Shown: piece by piece, positions 41,157 to 51,219 of the stretch | Layout of the letters: each line of letters begins with the position of its first letter | Position numbering within the stretch: position 1 is the first letter of the stretch | Source: Planctomycetaceae bacterium | GTDB taxonomy: Bacteria > Planctomycetota > Planctomycetia > Planctomycetales > Planctomycetaceae | Reading direction: 5' to 3' | Assembly (NCBI GenBank): GCA_028284885.1 | Contig: JANQQW010000386.1 | Location: forward strand, 1-52,126 | DNA length: 52,126 bases | Translations under genes and position numbers: made by a program | The notes under the pieces: model-generated | Databases searched by the model: none | What the model saw: only the letters and a program-made list of their open reading frames with translations | Told to the model about the DNA's origin: nothing

Positions 41157-43544
41157 ATGCCGCTCCGTTCCCTCGCGACTCTGACGATTCTGACCGTTGG
41201 CCTCGCCGCCGTGGCGGACGAGCGGGCGGGCGTGCCGCCGGAGTTGCAGGCGTTCGCCCGGCAGCACTGCCTCGACTGCCACCAAGGTGACGAGGCCGAG
41301 GGGGGGCTCGACTTCGAGGCTCTGGGCGGGCTGGACGCCAAGGGGGCGTTCGAGCGGTGGGTGCGGATCGTCGACCGCGTGCGGGACGGCGAGATGCCGC
41401 CGCCCGACTCCGCCGAGATGGAACCGGAGGCCCGCACCGCCTTCACGTCGGCGGCCGACCGTTGGCTCTTCGAGCACGAACGAGCGGAGTGGGCGCGGTC
41501 CGGACGTGTCGGCACGCGTCGGCTGACGAACCTGCAACTCGAACGCTCGCTGCACGACGTGCTCGGGATCGACGTCCCGTTGGCGGTCCGCATGCCGGAG
41601 GAGCCTCGCGACCACGGCTTCACGACGATCGCCGACGGGCAGTCCATCTCGCACTTCCACCTCGAACGGCACGTCGAGATCGTCGACGTCGCCCTCGACG
41701 AGGCATTCCGCCGCGCGCTGTCCCCCGTCGACGCGTTCCGCCGCGAGTTCGACGGGCCGGGGCTGTGCCGCACGAACCCGAAGCGCCGCTGCCGTGAGCC
41801 AGAGGAGATCGACGGCCTCGCCGTGACGTGGTCGGGCGGGCCGATCTTCTACGGTCGGCTGCCGGCCACCACCGCCCGCGAGGACGGCTGGTACCGTTTC
41901 GAGATCGTCGCCTCCGGGCTGAACGTCCCCGACGAGCACGGCATCTGGTGCAGCGTCCGCAGCGGCCGGTGCGTCTCCAGCGCCCCGTTGCTCAGCTGGG
42001 TCGGCTCCTTCGAGGTGACCGAGGAGCCGGGGCGGTGGACGTTCGAGGCGTGGCTGCCGAAGGGGCACCTGATCGAGGTGCGGCCGGCCGACACGACGCT
42101 GAAGAAGGGCCGCTTCCCGGGCGGACAGGTCGGTGCCGGCGAGGGGACGCCGCAGAACCTGCCCGGTGTCGCCTTGCACTCGTTGACGAAGGAGCGGATT
42201 CACCGAGGCCCCGACGCCGACGGGATTCGCCGGCTGCTCTTCGGCGACCTCGACGTACAACTCGCGACGAAGAAGGAACCGGGCATCGTCAAGAGCGACG
42301 AGCCGCGTGCCGACGCGACTCGGCTGATGCAGACGTTCGCCGAGCGTGCCTTCCGGCGCCCGGTCGCTGCGGAAGACGTCGCTCCGTACACGGCGTTCGT
42401 GCACGACGCTCTCGACGCGGGTGAGCCGTTCGCCGAGGCACTCCGGGGCGGGTACCGTGCGCTGCTCTGCTCGCCACGATTCCTGTACTTCCGCGAGACG
42501 CCGGGCGAGTTGGACGACCACGCCGTCGCCAGCCGGCTGAGCTACTTCCTGCGGGGGACGCCGCCGGACGCCGAGTTGCGGCGGCTCGCCGAGGCCGGCG
42601 AACTGCGCGACCCCGAGGTCCTCAAGGCACAGACGCGTCGCCTGCTGTCCGGCGAGCACGGGGAGCGGTTCGTCGCGGACTTCGCGGCCCAGTGGCTCGA
42701 CCTCGACCAGATCGACTTCACCGAACCCGACCGGCGACTGCACCCGACGTTCGACGTCGTCGTGCAGCAGTCGATGCTGCTGGAGACGCGGGCGTTCCTG
42801 CTGGCAATGCTCCGTGACGACTTGGGCCCGGACCACCTCGTCGACTCGGACTTCACGTTCCTCGACAGCCGGCTCGCGAGGTACTACCGCATCGACGGCG
42901 TCGACGGAGACGAGTTCCGACGCGTGCCGCTCCGTGCGGACCAGCCGACCGAGGCGCGCCGCGGTGGGCTGCTCACGCAGGGGGCGATCCTCAAGGTGAC
43001 GGCCAACGGCACCACGACCTCGCCCGTCGTCCGCGGGGTCTGGGTCTCGGAGCGACTCTTGGGGGTCGAGATTCCGCCGCCGCCGTCGAACGTCCCGGCG
43101 ATCGAGCCGGACGTCCGCGGAGCGAAGACCATTCGAGACCAGCTTGCCAAGCACGAGGCCGATCCCGCCTGTGCCTCCTGCCACGTGAACATCGACCCGC
43201 CCGGCTTCGCGCTCGAGAACTTCGACCCGGCCGGACGTTGGCGGACGAAGTACCCGGTCGGCAACCGTGCCGGCCGCGGCCCCGTCGTCGATCCCGGCTA
43301 CGACCTGCCGGACGGGCGTCCGTTCGACGGAGTCGTCGCGTTCCAACGGCTCGTCGCGGAGGACCGCGAGCGGCTCGCCGAAGGACTCGTCCGGCAGATG
43401 CTGGCGTACGGCACCGGGGCCGAGGTCTCGTACGCCGACCGTTCCGCGGTGCACGACGTCGTCGCCGCGACCGCCGACTCGAACCACGGCTTCCGGTCGC
43501 TTCTCGAAGCGGTCGTGACCAGCCCCGTCTTCCTGAGCAAGTAG
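41157..43544 (+). CDS. PSD-type (DUF1587/DUF1592/DUF1588/DUF1585) cytochrome-like protein
   Basis: A 795-residue exported protein. The signal peptide (MPLRSLATLTILTVGLAAVA) is followed by a heme-binding-like CLDCH (Cys38, Cys41, His42), a planctomycete cytochrome-like motif. The order of the family blocks then follows: TRRLTNLQLERSLHDVLGID (DUF1587), the beta-rich middle (about 210-340), FAERAFRRPV and ASRLSYFLRGTPPDAEL (DUF1592), RGGLLTQGAILKVTANGTTT (DUF1588) with a second CASCH (Cys672, Cys675, His676), and LVRQMLAYGTGAEVS (DUF1585). In planctomycetes this protein nearly always precedes a DUF1552 gene, as here (57 bases). The pair is thought to act in the envelope, probably in redox or glycan-linked work, but no reaction is proven. 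Start ATG 41157. Confidence 0.92.
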   Translation: MPLRSLATLTILTVGLAAVADERAGVPPELQAFARQHCLDCHQGDEAEGGLDFEALGGLDAKGAFERWVRIVDRVRDGEMPPPDSAEMEPEARTAFTSAADRWLFEHERAEWARSGRVGTRRLTNLQLERSLHDVLGIDVPLAVRMPEEPRDHGFTTIADGQSISHFHLERHVEIVDVALDEAFRRALSPVDAFRREFDGPGLCRTNPKRRCREPEEIDGLAVTWSGGPIFYGRLPATTAREDGWYRFEIVASGLNVPDEHGIWCSVRSGRCVSSAPLLSWVGSFEVTEEPGRWTFEAWLPKGHLIEVRPADTTLKKGRFPGGQVGAGEGTPQNLPGVALHSLTKERIHRGPDADGIRRLLFGDLDVQLATKKEPGIVKSDEPRADATRLMQTFAERAFRRPVAAEDVAPYTAFVHDALDAGEPFAEALRGGYRALLCSPRFLYFRETPGELDDHAVASRLSYFLRGTPPDAELRRLAEAGELRDPEVLKAQTRRLLSGEHGERFVADFAAQWLDLDQIDFTEPDRRLHPTFDVVVQQSMLLETRAFLLAMLRDDLGPDHLVDSDFTFLDSRLARYYRIDGVDGDEFRRVPLRADQPTEARRGGLLTQGAILKVTANGTTTSPVVRGVWVSERLLGVEIPPPPSNVPAIEPDVRGAKTIRDQLAKHEADPACASCHVNIDPPGFALENFDPAGRWRTKYPVGNRAGRGPVVDPGYDLPDGRPFDGVVAFQRLVAEDRERLAEGLVRQMLAYGTGAEVSYADRSAVHDVVAATADSNHGFRSLLEAVVTSPVFLSK

Positions 43545-43601
43545 TCTTCGCCCGCGGGCCTCGCCTTCCAGACCAAACGTTCCTCTCACTCGGAACCCGA
43601 C

Positions 43602-44891
43602 ATGCACTTCGTCACTCGCTGCCAACTCGACCGCCGCACGATGCTCCGCGGAGCCGGCGTCGCCGTGGGGCTGCCGTGGCTCTCCGCCATGCAGCAGGCC
43701 TTCGCCAAGCCGGCCGCGGACGGCGGTGCAGAACGCCCCCGGCGGTTCGTCGCCATGACGCTCGGGCTCGGCCTCCACGCGGAGAACCTCGAGCCGGTCG
43801 GCGTCGGCAGCGACTACGAGCCGAGCCGGTACCTGCGACCGCTCGAAGACCTGCGTGACCGCTACACCGTCGTCACCGGTTCGTCCCATCCGGGCGTGAC
43901 CGGCGGCCACCGGGCCGAGGCGAGCCTGCTGACGGCCACGCCGGTCGGCAACGCGGGCGGCGGTCGGAACACGATCTCGTTCGACCAGTACCTCGCCAAG
44001 CACCGCGGACACCACACGCGGTACCCGTCGCTCGTCCTCTCCAGCCGGGGGACGAACAGCCCGTCCTACACGGAGAACGGCTCGATGATCCCGGCCGAGG
44101 ACAGCCCGTCGCGGCTGTTCCGACGGTTGTTCGTCGACGACACCCCCGCGGAGCGCACCCGTCAGGCGGACCGGGCCAAGCAGGGCCGCAGCATCATGGA
44201 TCTCGTCGGCGACGACGCGAACCGGCTCTCCCGAGAACTCGGCCGTTCGGACCGCGACCGCCTCGACGCCTACTTAACCAGCGTCCGCGAGCTGGAGCAC
44301 CGGCTCGCCGAGTCCGAGGCGTGGGCCAGTCGTCCGAAGCCGAAGGTCGGAGTGCCCGTGCCGCAGGACGTCCGGAACCCGAACGACTTCGTCGGCATGC
44401 AGAGGCTCATGTCGAGCGTGGTCAAGCTGGCGCTCGAGACGGACTCGTCCCGCTTCGTCTCCTACCACCTCGGTGGCAGCGGCGGCGTCGTGCCGATCGA
44501 CGGGGTCGAACAGGGCTACCACGCCCTCAGCCACCACGGCAAGGACGGCGAGAAGCTTGAACAGCTCGCGCTCGTCGAGGAGGCGATCGTCTCCGCCTGG
44601 GGCGACTTCCTCCGCGAACTCCGCGACACGAACGAACAGGGCGAGAGCCTGCTCGACCGGACGTCCGTCCTGCTGACGAGCAACCTCGGCAACGCGTCGA
44701 ACCACGACAACCGCAACATGCCCGTGCTGTTCGCCGGCGGCGGCTTCGCCCACGGCCAGCACCTCGCGTTCGACAAGAAGCGGAACTACGCCCTGCCCAA
44801 GCTGTTCGTCAGCGTGGCCCAGCAGACCGGACTCGAGACCGACTCGTTCTCGACGACGACCGGCACCATGCAGGGGCTCGAGCCGGCATGA
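43602..44891 (+). CDS. DUF1552 protein with Tat signal
   Basis: This 429-residue protein begins with a twin-arginine signal ([20 protein letters not shown]), so it is exported folded. The rest is a full-length DUF1552 domain: [82 protein letters not shown] and the C-terminal [16 protein letters not shown]. The fold is related to alkaline-phosphatase-like sulfatases and several conserved His ([23 protein letters not shown]) may bind metal. It follows the PSD gene with a 57-base gap, the usual planctomycete pairing. It ends 18 bases from the convergent PhoD-like gene. Confidence 0.92.
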   Translation: MHFVTRCQLDRRTMLRGAGVAVGLPWLSAMQQAFAKPAADGGAERPRRFVAMTLGLGLHAENLEPVGVGSDYEPSRYLRPLEDLRDRYTVVTGSSHPGVTGGHRAEASLLTATPVGNAGGGRNTISFDQYLAKHRGHHTRYPSLVLSSRGTNSPSYTENGSMIPAEDSPSRLFRRLFVDDTPAERTRQADRAKQGRSIMDLVGDDANRLSRELGRSDRDRLDAYLTSVRELEHRLAESEAWASRPKPKVGVPVPQDVRNPNDFVGMQRLMSSVVKLALETDSSRFVSYHLGGSGGVVPIDGVEQGYHALSHHGKDGEKLEQLALVEEAIVSAWGDFLRELRDTNEQGESLLDRTSVLLTSNLGNASNHDNRNMPVLFAGGGFAHGQHLAFDKKRNYALPKLFVSVAQQTGLETDSFSTTTGTMQGLEPA

Positions 44892-44909
44892 CGGCGGGGC
44901 GTCCCCGGC

Positions 44910-46418
44910 TCAGACGTCCCGCTCGCGGTCGTACTCGTAGACCACGTTGCCGTCCACGTCGTGGTGACGGAAGACGATCTTCGAACCGGTCTTCGTCGGT
45001 TCGAGCGTGACGGAGAGGAACCCTCCCTTCACGCGGTGGAACCGGTGGTAGGCCTCGTTGCGGCCGGGGGTCCCACCGGCGTGCTCGTTGCTCGCGGCTC
45101 CCACGGAGAACTCGTGCACGCCGGCCGTCGGGTGGACGGAGTGGAACTGCCAGTGGCGGTCACCGCAGATCGAGAAGAAGTTGTCCGGCACGTTCTCCTT
45201 CAGCCACGCCCGAATCTCGTCGCCTTCGTGCTGGAAGCCCTCGTTGGCGTGGTTGTCGCGTTTGTTCTTGCGGTCCGGACCGACGAGCGGCGTGGGCGTG
45301 ACGAGCACCTTCCAAGTGGCCGTGCTCTCGGCGACGGTCGTCTTGAACCACTCCTTCTGCTCCTCGCCCCAGATCGACTTCTCGGGGCCGTCGGACATGC
45401 GGTTCGGTGAGCGGAAGTCACGGCCGTCGGTCATCCAGACCTGCAGGTCGCGGCCCCAGCGGTAGGTCCGGTAGGACGGACCGTCGCCCATGGGGGCCTG
45501 CTGCCGGAAGATCCGCTGCCCCTCGGCGAAGGTCAGCGTCCCCATTTTCCGGCCGGGCCAGGAGTCGTTGTTCAGGACGTCGTGGTCGTCCTTCAGCCAG
45601 TAGGTGCCGGTCGTCGCGAGGAACGACCGCAGCCGCGGCAGGCTGAACATCCTCTCCCAGTGGAAACGGGCCAGTCGTGGCGTGGTCGCCCGCGGCCCGT
45701 CGTTGTCGTAGTACACCAGGTCGCCGGTCAGGCAGGTGAAGCTCGGCTCCATGGCCTCCATGGACGGATAGATCGGGTGCCCGTCCGGGTGGCCACGGTC
45801 GGGGTAGCCTTGGCAGGTCATAACGGTGAACGTGAGACTGCTCGGCGTCTTTGCGGCTGGGGCCGTCCGGAAACGACCTTTCAGCGGAGCGTGCAGCGCG
45901 CCCCCCGCAGAGTCGGCCGTCTCGCTGGCGTAGAAGTAGGTGGTGTCGGCGGCGAGCTTCTCGAGCTGGAACTGGTGGATGAAATCGCCTTTCTCCCCGA
46001 CCTCGACCCAGTCGGTCGTCGTGGCGTCGGAGAGGTCGGCCTTCTTGCCGTAACGAAGCCGAATCAGCCCGGGGGCACCGTCGCAGCTGCCCTCGAGATC
46101 CGAGACCGGAACGCCGGCCGGAGCGTTGCCGAACCGCTTCGTGACGAGCACGCCGTCGTCGTTGCGTGTGGCGTTCTTCGTCAGTCGCGTCCAGACGATC
46201 GCCGAGTGGTCGGTCACCTCGCCGACCCGCGTCCCGGTCGCCTGCCGCGTGGCGGGTTCCTCGGCCTGTCGATTCGTCGCGTGGGCGGTCGCGCCGCCGA
46301 CCATCAACGAGCCGGCAACGATCGTCGACTCGGCGAGAAAGGACCTGCGGGTACGGTCCGTCTCCTCGCCCATCTCGCGTGCGGCGAATCCTCGCGTCAC
46401 ATCGTCTGGCCGTGGCAT
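44910..46418 (-). CDS. PhoD-like alkaline phosphatase/phosphodiesterase with Tat signal
   Basis: A 502-residue protein with a twin-arginine signal (TRRSFLAESTIVAGSLMVGG) starting at ATG 46418, with GGGAG eight bases upstream; in-frame codons to 46712 are judged leader. An N-terminal beta-sandwich (VTDHSAIVWTRLTKNATRND to YFYASETADSAGG) precedes the PhoD catalytic domain. Metal-site motifs are TGDLVYYDND, KDDHDVLNND and ICGDRHWQFHS. PhoD enzymes hydrolyse phosphomonoesters or phosphodiesters in the periplasm, using Ca2+ and Fe3+. Several details (for example GDLVYYDND in place of the common form) place it in the broader planctomycete group, so substrate is uncertain. The gene is divergent from DUF1559. 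Confidence 0.85.
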   Translation of the reverse strand: MPRPDDVTRGFAAREMGEETDRTRRSFLAESTIVAGSLMVGGATAHATNRQAEEPATRQATGTRVGEVTDHSAIVWTRLTKNATRNDDGVLVTKRFGNAPAGVPVSDLEGSCDGAPGLIRLRYGKKADLSDATTTDWVEVGEKGDFIHQFQLEKLAADTTYFYASETADSAGGALHAPLKGRFRTAPAAKTPSSLTFTVMTCQGYPDRGHPDGHPIYPSMEAMEPSFTCLTGDLVYYDNDGPRATTPRLARFHWERMFSLPRLRSFLATTGTYWLKDDHDVLNNDSWPGRKMGTLTFAEGQRIFRQQAPMGDGPSYRTYRWGRDLQVWMTDGRDFRSPNRMSDGPEKSIWGEEQKEWFKTTVAESTATWKVLVTPTPLVGPDRKNKRDNHANEGFQHEGDEIRAWLKENVPDNFFSICGDRHWQFHSVHPTAGVHEFSVGAASNEHAGGTPGRNEAYHRFHRVKGGFLSVTLEPTKTGSKIVFRHHDVDGNVVYEYDRERDV

Positions 46419-46817
46419 GCGCTTGCTCCCAACTTTGTTGCCGATCTTCGAAACGCTCTGAGTGTACGGCACTCCGTGGTCGGTTCGCCAACGGCAGCAA
46501 GCCGCGTTCGGGGCTCGAAAGCCGTCCGAATCGAGCTCAACTCGTCTCCGCACGACACCATCGCCGCAGATCCGGGCAGATCTGCCCAGCGGGTCACCGC
46601 ACAGGGTTGAACGTTCGAACGATCTCGCGGCCGTTGACCAACCGCCTAACGCCCATATTGGGGGAATTTTCGTGGAATCGACGATTTTCTGCGAATCCGG
46701 GCCGTCTGGCACGCGCGTCGCATTCGGGTTACCCCGTGTCGCGGGTCGTGCTCACCGTGCTCCTCAGCGTTCGAGAACGCATTCGTTCTCTCTCACTCTC
46801 TTGTCCGAGGACACGTC
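46419..46817. other. 399-base divergent intergenic region
   Basis: It lies between the PhoD-like gene (minus) and the DUF1559 gene (plus). It contains a perfect 14-base palindrome (46574-46587). TTGACC at 46634-46639, followed 16 bases later by TATTGG (46656-46661), is a weak candidate promoter for DUF1559. Around 46660-46690 it is unusually A/T-rich for this DNA. No ORF is supported. Confidence 0.5.
46574..46587. promoter_or_regulatory. Perfect 14-base palindrome, possible operator
   Basis: The sequence GGGCAGATCTGCCC is its own reverse complement, and CAGATC occurs just before it (46567-46572). It is about 150 bases from the PhoD-like start and 230 from the DUF1559 start. Binding by a dimeric regulator is a guess. 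Confidence 0.35.
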
Positions 46818-47726
46818 ATGCTTGCTGAACTCTCCGCTACCGGTGCGCGCCGATCTCGGCGTGGATTCACACTGATCGAGCTGTTGGTGGTGATCGCCAT
46901 CATCGCGATCCTGATCGCACTCCTGCTGCCCGCCGTGCAGCAGGCCCGCGAGGCCGCACGGCGCTCGCAGTGCAAGAACAACATGAAGCAACTGGGGCTC
47001 GCGATCCACAACTTCGAGTCGGCCACCGGCCAACTTCCGACCGGCTACTTCGGAGACGCGTACCCCAACACGTTCGCGAACCCGAGTGTGAACTCCTACC
47101 TGGGCATCTTCGCCCAGATCCTGCCGTACACCGAGCAGGCGGCCGCGTTCGACGAGATCCCAGGCGACCTGCTCAGCCACGACGAACTCGACAGCAATCC
47201 GGCCTGGTTCCAGAACGGGCCGACACAGGCCATCGCCCAGACCGAGTTCTCGACCTTCCTGTGCCCGAGCTCTCCGATTGTCGGCACGACGGTCACATCG
47301 CGGATCCACCAGTGGGGCAGCGGTACGATGGGGCGTCGGACGCTCACCGACGTCGGCTACGGACGCACGAATTACCTCGGCAACGGAGGCTACTTCGGCA
47401 GTCTGAGCAGTGGCTTCGCCCGAACCACGGGCCCGTTCTTCAACCGCTCCAGGACGAAGTTCAAGGATGTGATCGACGGGACCAGTAACACGTTCCTGCT
47501 CGGCGAGGTCAACAGCTCCGGTGCCCACATCTGGTGCTCGACCAACTGGATGCCCACGGCCTTCGGGCTTGGTGACGGCTGGAACAAGTTCGGCAGCGAG
47601 CACACTGGCATCGTCAACTTCTGTCTGATCGACGGCTCCGTTCGGAGCGTCAGCGAGAACATCAACACGGCGGTCCTGCATGACGTCGCGGGAATGAAGG
47701 AAGGGGACATCGTCTCCGAGTTCTGA
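46818..47726 (+). CDS. DUF1559 protein with prepilin-type N-terminus
   Basis: This 302-residue protein carries a type IV pilin/pseudopilin signal: basic leader ending RRSRRG16, then F17[16 protein letters not shown] with the conserved Glu21, and [20 protein letters not shown]. The prepilin peptidase would cut before Phe17. The soluble DUF1559 domain follows with family signatures: [41 protein letters not shown] and the terminal [18 protein letters not shown]. Planctomycetes carry tens to hundreds of such proteins; they are probably assembled or displayed through a pilin-like export route. The gene is followed by a perfect 13-base-pair hairpin and a small lipoprotein gene, a common pairing. 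Confidence 0.95.
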   Translation: MLAELSATGARRSRRGFTLIELLVVIAIIAILIALLLPAVQQAREAARRSQCKNNMKQLGLAIHNFESATGQLPTGYFGDAYPNTFANPSVNSYLGIFAQILPYTEQAAAFDEIPGDLLSHDELDSNPAWFQNGPTQAIAQTEFSTFLCPSSPIVGTTVTSRIHQWGSGTMGRRTLTDVGYGRTNYLGNGGYFGSLSSGFARTTGPFFNRSRTKFKDVIDGTSNTFLLGEVNSSGAHIWCSTNWMPTAFGLGDGWNKFGSEHTGIVNFCLIDGSVRSVSENINTAVLHDVAGMKEGDIVSEF

Positions 47727-47758
47727 TCCCGCCGAGGTCGAGTCCCATCGTCGTTACC

Positions 47759-47788
47759 GCGGGCAGCACGGCCCACCGTGCTGCCCGC
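47759..47788 (+). terminator. Perfect 13-base-pair hairpin, likely terminator
   Basis: The arms 47759-47771 (GCGGGCAGCACGG) and 47776-47788 are exact reverse complements with a 4-base CCCA loop, 32 bases after the DUF1559 stop and 29 before the lipoprotein start. It may reduce, not abolish, read-through into that gene. Confidence 0.65.
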
Positions 47789-47817
47789 CATCATTCCCCG
47801 TTCGCTGGTCCGCCGTC

Positions 47818-48021
47818 ATGCCCAAGACGTCTCGCGTGCAGCCCGTCACCCAGGTCGCCTCCAGTCTCGCCTGCCTGTCCGTACTGCTGGTCGGTTGCGG
47901 CGGAGGCGAACCGACCGTCAAGAAGCCGGACAACCCCGTCCCCCTGTCCGGCGCTGAGGGCACGGACGTGCCCGAGAGCTCGGATACTGCTCCGTTCACT
48001 CCGCCGGTCGATCCCGATTGA
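47818..48021 (+). CDS. Small lipoprotein beside DUF1559 gene
   Basis: A 67-residue protein with a lipoprotein signal: hydrophobic SLACLSVLLVG followed by Cys27 (lipobox LLVGC), so the mature 41 residues are lipid-anchored. The mature part is Pro/Asp/Glu/Ser-rich and unstructured (KKPDNPVPLSGAEGTDVP). Such tiny lipoproteins are often encoded directly after DUF1559 genes in planctomycetes. No function is known. Start ATG 47818. Confidence 0.8.
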   Translation: MPKTSRVQPVTQVASSLACLSVLLVGCGGGEPTVKKPDNPVPLSGAEGTDVPESSDTAPFTPPVDPD

Positions 48022-48165
48022 ACCGCCCGGCCACTCCTGCTGCCGAGCACCGATTCGTCGGAGCCAAGTAACGCAAGAGCGCATCTCACCAACCTGTGGC
48101 GGTTGTCATGCGGAAACCCGACCGCCAGATGACATTCGAGACGCGACACCCAGCCCGGATCCGAC

Positions 48166-49281
48166 CTAGATCGTCAGGCGACGCTTTCGTGCCGTGACCT
48201 CCCACGTCCCCACCACGAGCCCCGCCTCGACGACGGTGGCCGACTCGTGGAGCGCCGACGTCGGACAGACGTGCGTCGGGATCCCGAAGAGAACGTCACC
48301 TGGCTGGAACTCGCCGGCACGGGGCGTCTTCAGCACGAGGTGCTCCTCGTTGTGCACGACGGCCTCGGCGTCCGGAAGGTCCGGGAAGTGGACCCGCTGC
48401 CCGGCCGGCGGGTCGGAGGCGACCGCCTTGTTCCCGAGGTCGAGCGTCACCCGGTCGGCGGTCGGGCGACTGACGACCCGAGTGAGCAGCAGGGCCGCCG
48501 GGGTGAAGGGCTGCTCCGGGAAGTGGCCGCCGTACCCCACGTCGTGCAGCACGCAGGTGCCGGGGCTGCACTCGATCGCCGGGTCGTCGACGGCGGCCCA
48601 GACGGCGAACGTCGGCGTTCCGCCCGCCACGATCCGCGGCACGACGAAGCCGTCCGCGACCAGGCGGTCGCGGAGACGCGAGGCCTGGCTCCAACAACCG
48701 TCGACGGCCTCCTGCCGTTCGGCGAGACTCTCCTGGTGGTTGTGACCGTCGTAGACGTGCAGCCCGCCGACGGCGAGGCCGTCCGTGCGGTCGATCAACG
48801 CGTACAGGTCGGCCGCCGCGTCGCCGGCCGGAGTGCCCGTCCGGTTCTGCCCCACGTCGACGTCGAGCAGGACGTCGATCATCTGTCCGGCGGACGACAT
48901 CACCGCGCCGAGGGCCGCGACCGGCTCCGGGTGGTCGGCGGTGACGGCGAAGTGGACGTGCGGGAATCGGCGTCGAAACTCCACCCCACGCCCGACGTTC
49001 GGCCCGACGAGGTTGTAGGCGAGGAAGACGCTCTCGGCACCGGCCTCGGCGAGCATCTCGGCCTCGGCGAACGTGGCCGCCTTGTGCTTCGTGATGCCGC
49101 GGGCGACCTCCAGCCGCGTGACCTCCGCCATCTTGTGCGTCTTGCAGTGTGGTCGAAGCCGGCCGGGGTCTCCGGCGAGTTCGATCATCGCGTCGACGTT
49201 CCGCTCGACGATCTCACGGAACAGCACGATGCCGGGCGAGAGGATGCCCGAGGCGTCCTCGACGTCGTAGATCGAATCCAT
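48166..49281 (-). CDS. PLP-dependent D-threonine-aldolase/alanine-racemase-like enzyme
   Basis: This 371-residue protein is a fold-type III PLP enzyme. The N-terminal barrel carries RPHCKTHKM with the PLP-binding Lys47, then [35 protein letters not shown] and IVAGGTPTF. The C-terminal beta domain has [12 protein letters not shown] and PTHVCPT, whose His/Cys pair is the metal site of the D-threonine aldolase group. Such enzymes split D-3-hydroxyamino acids to glycine and an aldehyde or act as D-amino-acid dehydratases. The substrate is not certain. ATG 49281 is chosen; the codon before it, GTG 49284, would add one residue. It lies 13 bases after the small membrane-protein gene on the same strand, which suggests a two-gene unit. 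Confidence 0.85.
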   Translation of the reverse strand: MDSIYDVEDASGILSPGIVLFREIVERNVDAMIELAGDPGRLRPHCKTHKMAEVTRLEVARGITKHKAATFAEAEMLAEAGAESVFLAYNLVGPNVGRGVEFRRRFPHVHFAVTADHPEPVAALGAVMSSAGQMIDVLLDVDVGQNRTGTPAGDAAADLYALIDRTDGLAVGGLHVYDGHNHQESLAERQEAVDGCWSQASRLRDRLVADGFVVPRIVAGGTPTFAVWAAVDDPAIECSPGTCVLHDVGYGGHFPEQPFTPAALLLTRVVSRPTADRVTLDLGNKAVASDPPAGQRVHFPDLPDAEAVVHNEEHLVLKTPRAGEFQPGDVLFGIPTHVCPTSALHESATVVEAGLVVGTWEVTARKRRLTI

Positions 49282-49294
49282 CACGAACGGTCCG

Positions 49295-49531
49295 TCAGTG
49301 GTCGCGGGGGGCCGCCACGTCGGGCGACGCGGCGGGTGCGGTCAAGTCTGCCGCATCGTGCCGCGCCTGACGGAACGGGGCAACCGCGGAGCGAAACGTC
49401 TCCCCGACGCCGACCAGCATCCCGCCGACCAGCAGACAGGCCCCCACGACCGCGACGCCGGTGAACAGCGTGAGCGGGACCGGCAGCGCGGTGTCGTCGT
49501 CGCTCGTCGAAGATCGCCGCTCGGTGGACAT
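49295..49531 (-). CDS. Small single-span membrane protein
   Basis: This 78-residue protein has one membrane helix (about 20-43, [20 protein letters not shown]) flanked by polar ends: Arg/Ser/Asp-rich N-terminus and Ala/Pro/Arg C-terminus. ATG 49531 is chosen; the frame is open to 49621. No family recognised. It precedes the D-threonine-aldolase-like gene by 13 bases on the same strand and is probably co-transcribed with it. Its other flank faces the divergent rpmE gene. Confidence 0.55.
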   Translation of the reverse strand: MSTERRSSTSDDDTALPVPLTLFTGVAVVGACLLVGGMLVGVGETFRSAVAPFRQARHDAADLTAPAASPDVAAPRDH

Positions 49532-49693
49532 GAAGACGGTCTCGTTCGTGTCGGTCCCGATTGTCCTTCGGCTGCCTGCCCGTTCGGAAGGGGAAATCCG
49601 AACGGCCCCGATCGGAATCACTTGTTCGCATCAGCCACGAACGGTACACTTTTCGATTCGCCGAAACACGATTCCGAGACGCGGATTCCGACG

Positions 49694-49996
49694 ATGAAGC
49701 AGGACATCCATCCCGAGTATCGCGACGTGGTCTTCTTCGACGCGGGAGCCGACTACAAGCTCCTCACGCGGTCGACGATCAAGTCCAAGGAGACGATCGA
49801 GCTCGACGGTCAGGAGTACCCCTGCGTCCGCATCGACATCAGCTCGGCCTCGCATCCCTTCTTCACCGGTCAGATGAAGCATCTCGACTCGGCCGGCCGG
49901 GTCGAGAAGTTCCAGAAGAAGTGGGGGGCTCGCCGGCAGCCGAGGAAGAAGGCCGCGGAAGAGACGGCACCCGCAGCCGAGGGTGGCGAGCAGTAG
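49694..49996 (+). CDS. rpmE: Ribosomal protein bL31 (type B-like)
   Basis: A 100-residue large-subunit protein that bridges the 50S and 30S heads. The body [40 protein letters not shown] is typical. The Cys pairs of the zinc type A form are missing (only one Cys), so this is a zinc-free, type B-like L31. A short Ala/Glu-rich tail ([14 protein letters not shown]) extends beyond the usual end. Start ATG 49694. The gene precedes prfA by 149 bases, a common bacterial order (rpmE-prfA). Confidence 0.92.
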   Translation: MKQDIHPEYRDVVFFDAGADYKLLTRSTIKSKETIELDGQEYPCVRIDISSASHPFFTGQMKHLDSAGRVEKFQKKWGARRQPRKKAAEETAPAAEGGEQ

Positions 49997-50145
49997 CGGC
50001 GGGAACGCCGGCGGACGAGGCCGCCCCCGCGAGGTCGGCCACCCGCCGATGACGTTCCGTGCCGCAGCCCGGCAGTTCGCCGCCGGAGAGGTCGTCCCGC
50101 GACGACGCGGCCCGGTGGTCGTTCGTTCCCGCGCGGAGGCCCGCC

Positions 50146-51213
50146 ATGTTCCCCAGTCTCGAGACGAAGTTCGCCCGGTTCGAGGAACTCGAACTGCAAC
50201 TGCAGGACCCCGAGGTCCTCGCCGACACCCACAAGCTCCTCGCCGTGCAGCGCGAGTACGGCGGCCTGCAGAAGATCGCCGCCGCCGTCCGGTCGCACCG
50301 TGAGCTGACGGCCGACATCGCCGCCGCCAAGGAGATGCTCGAGGAGGAGACCGACGACGACGCGAAGGCGTACGCGCAGTCGGAACTCGACGCGCTCCAG
50401 GCAAGGCTCGCGATCCTCGAGGAGGAACTCGAGGAACTCGCGACGGCCGGCGACTCCATCACCCGCGGCGGCCTGATCATGGAGATCCGGGCCGGGACCG
50501 GCGGCGACGAGGCCGCCATCTTCGTCGGCGACCTCTTCGAGATGTACCGCCGCTTCGTCGAGATGCGTGGCTGGAAGCTCGAGGTCCTCGACTCCAGCCC
50601 GTCCGACATGGGCGGCTTCAAGGAGATCACCCTCTCCGTCAGCGGCGAGGGGGCGTTCCACCAACTGCAGTTCGAGAGCGGCGGCCACCGGGTGCAGCGG
50701 GTGCCGGAGACCGAGACGCAGGGCCGCATCCACACGTCGGCCGCTACGGTCGCCGTACTGCCGGAGGCCGAGGAGGTCGAGATCGACATCGACCCGCAGG
50801 ACATCAAGGAGGACACCATGCGGGCCGGCGGGCCGGGCGGTCAGAAGGTCAACAAGACCGAGTCCGCCGTCCGGCTCACGCACGTGCCCAGCGGCATCGT
50901 CGTCAAAATCCAGGACGAGAAGAGCCAGCACAAGAACCGCGCGAAGGCCATGCGGTTGCTGCGGGCGCAGCTTCTGGAGATGGAGCAGCGGAAGGCCCAG
51001 GAGGAACGAGCCGAGGCCCGCCGGTCGCTCATCGGCAGCGGCGACCGCAGCCAGCGGATTCGCACCTACAACTACCCGCAGAGCCGCATCACCGACCACC
51101 GCATCAACCTCACGCTGTACAAACTCGACCAGGTCATGCAGGGCAACCTCGACGAACTCGTGGAGGCCCTGATCGAGTTCGACCGCCAGGAACGCCTCGG
51201 CATGCGGGAGTAA
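50146..51213 (+). CDS. prfA: Peptide chain release factor 1
   Basis: This 355-residue protein ends translation at UAA and UAG. It has the codon-recognition PxT motif (P187-E-T in [15 protein letters not shown]) and the GGQ motif at 231-233 ([19 protein letters not shown]), which triggers peptidyl-tRNA hydrolysis. The C-terminal region ([20 protein letters not shown]) is canonical RF1. GGAGG precedes ATG 50146. In many bacteria prmC, encoding the GGQ methylase, follows prfA; here a small zinc-ribbon membrane protein follows instead after six bases, so the methylase must lie elsewhere if present. Confidence 0.95.
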   Translation: MFPSLETKFARFEELELQLQDPEVLADTHKLLAVQREYGGLQKIAAAVRSHRELTADIAAAKEMLEEETDDDAKAYAQSELDALQARLAILEEELEELATAGDSITRGGLIMEIRAGTGGDEAAIFVGDLFEMYRRFVEMRGWKLEVLDSSPSDMGGFKEITLSVSGEGAFHQLQFESGGHRVQRVPETETQGRIHTSAATVAVLPEAEEVEIDIDPQDIKEDTMRAGGPGGQKVNKTESAVRLTHVPSGIVVKIQDEKSQHKNRAKAMRLLRAQLLEMEQRKAQEERAEARRSLIGSGDRSQRIRTYNYPQSRITDHRINLTLYKLDQVMQGNLDELVEALIEFDRQERLGMRE

Positions 51214-51219
51214 CGGCCC

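Noticed and set aside
41097-44015. 972-residue minus-strand open frame opposite the PSD gene
   Set aside because: The plus strand has the full PSD/DUF1552 pair. The antisense is a GC shadow.
48098-48135. Short inverted repeats downstream of the lipoprotein gene
   Set aside because: TGGCGGT/ACCGCCA and TGTCAT/ATGACA pairs interleave instead of nesting, so they do not form one clean hairpin.
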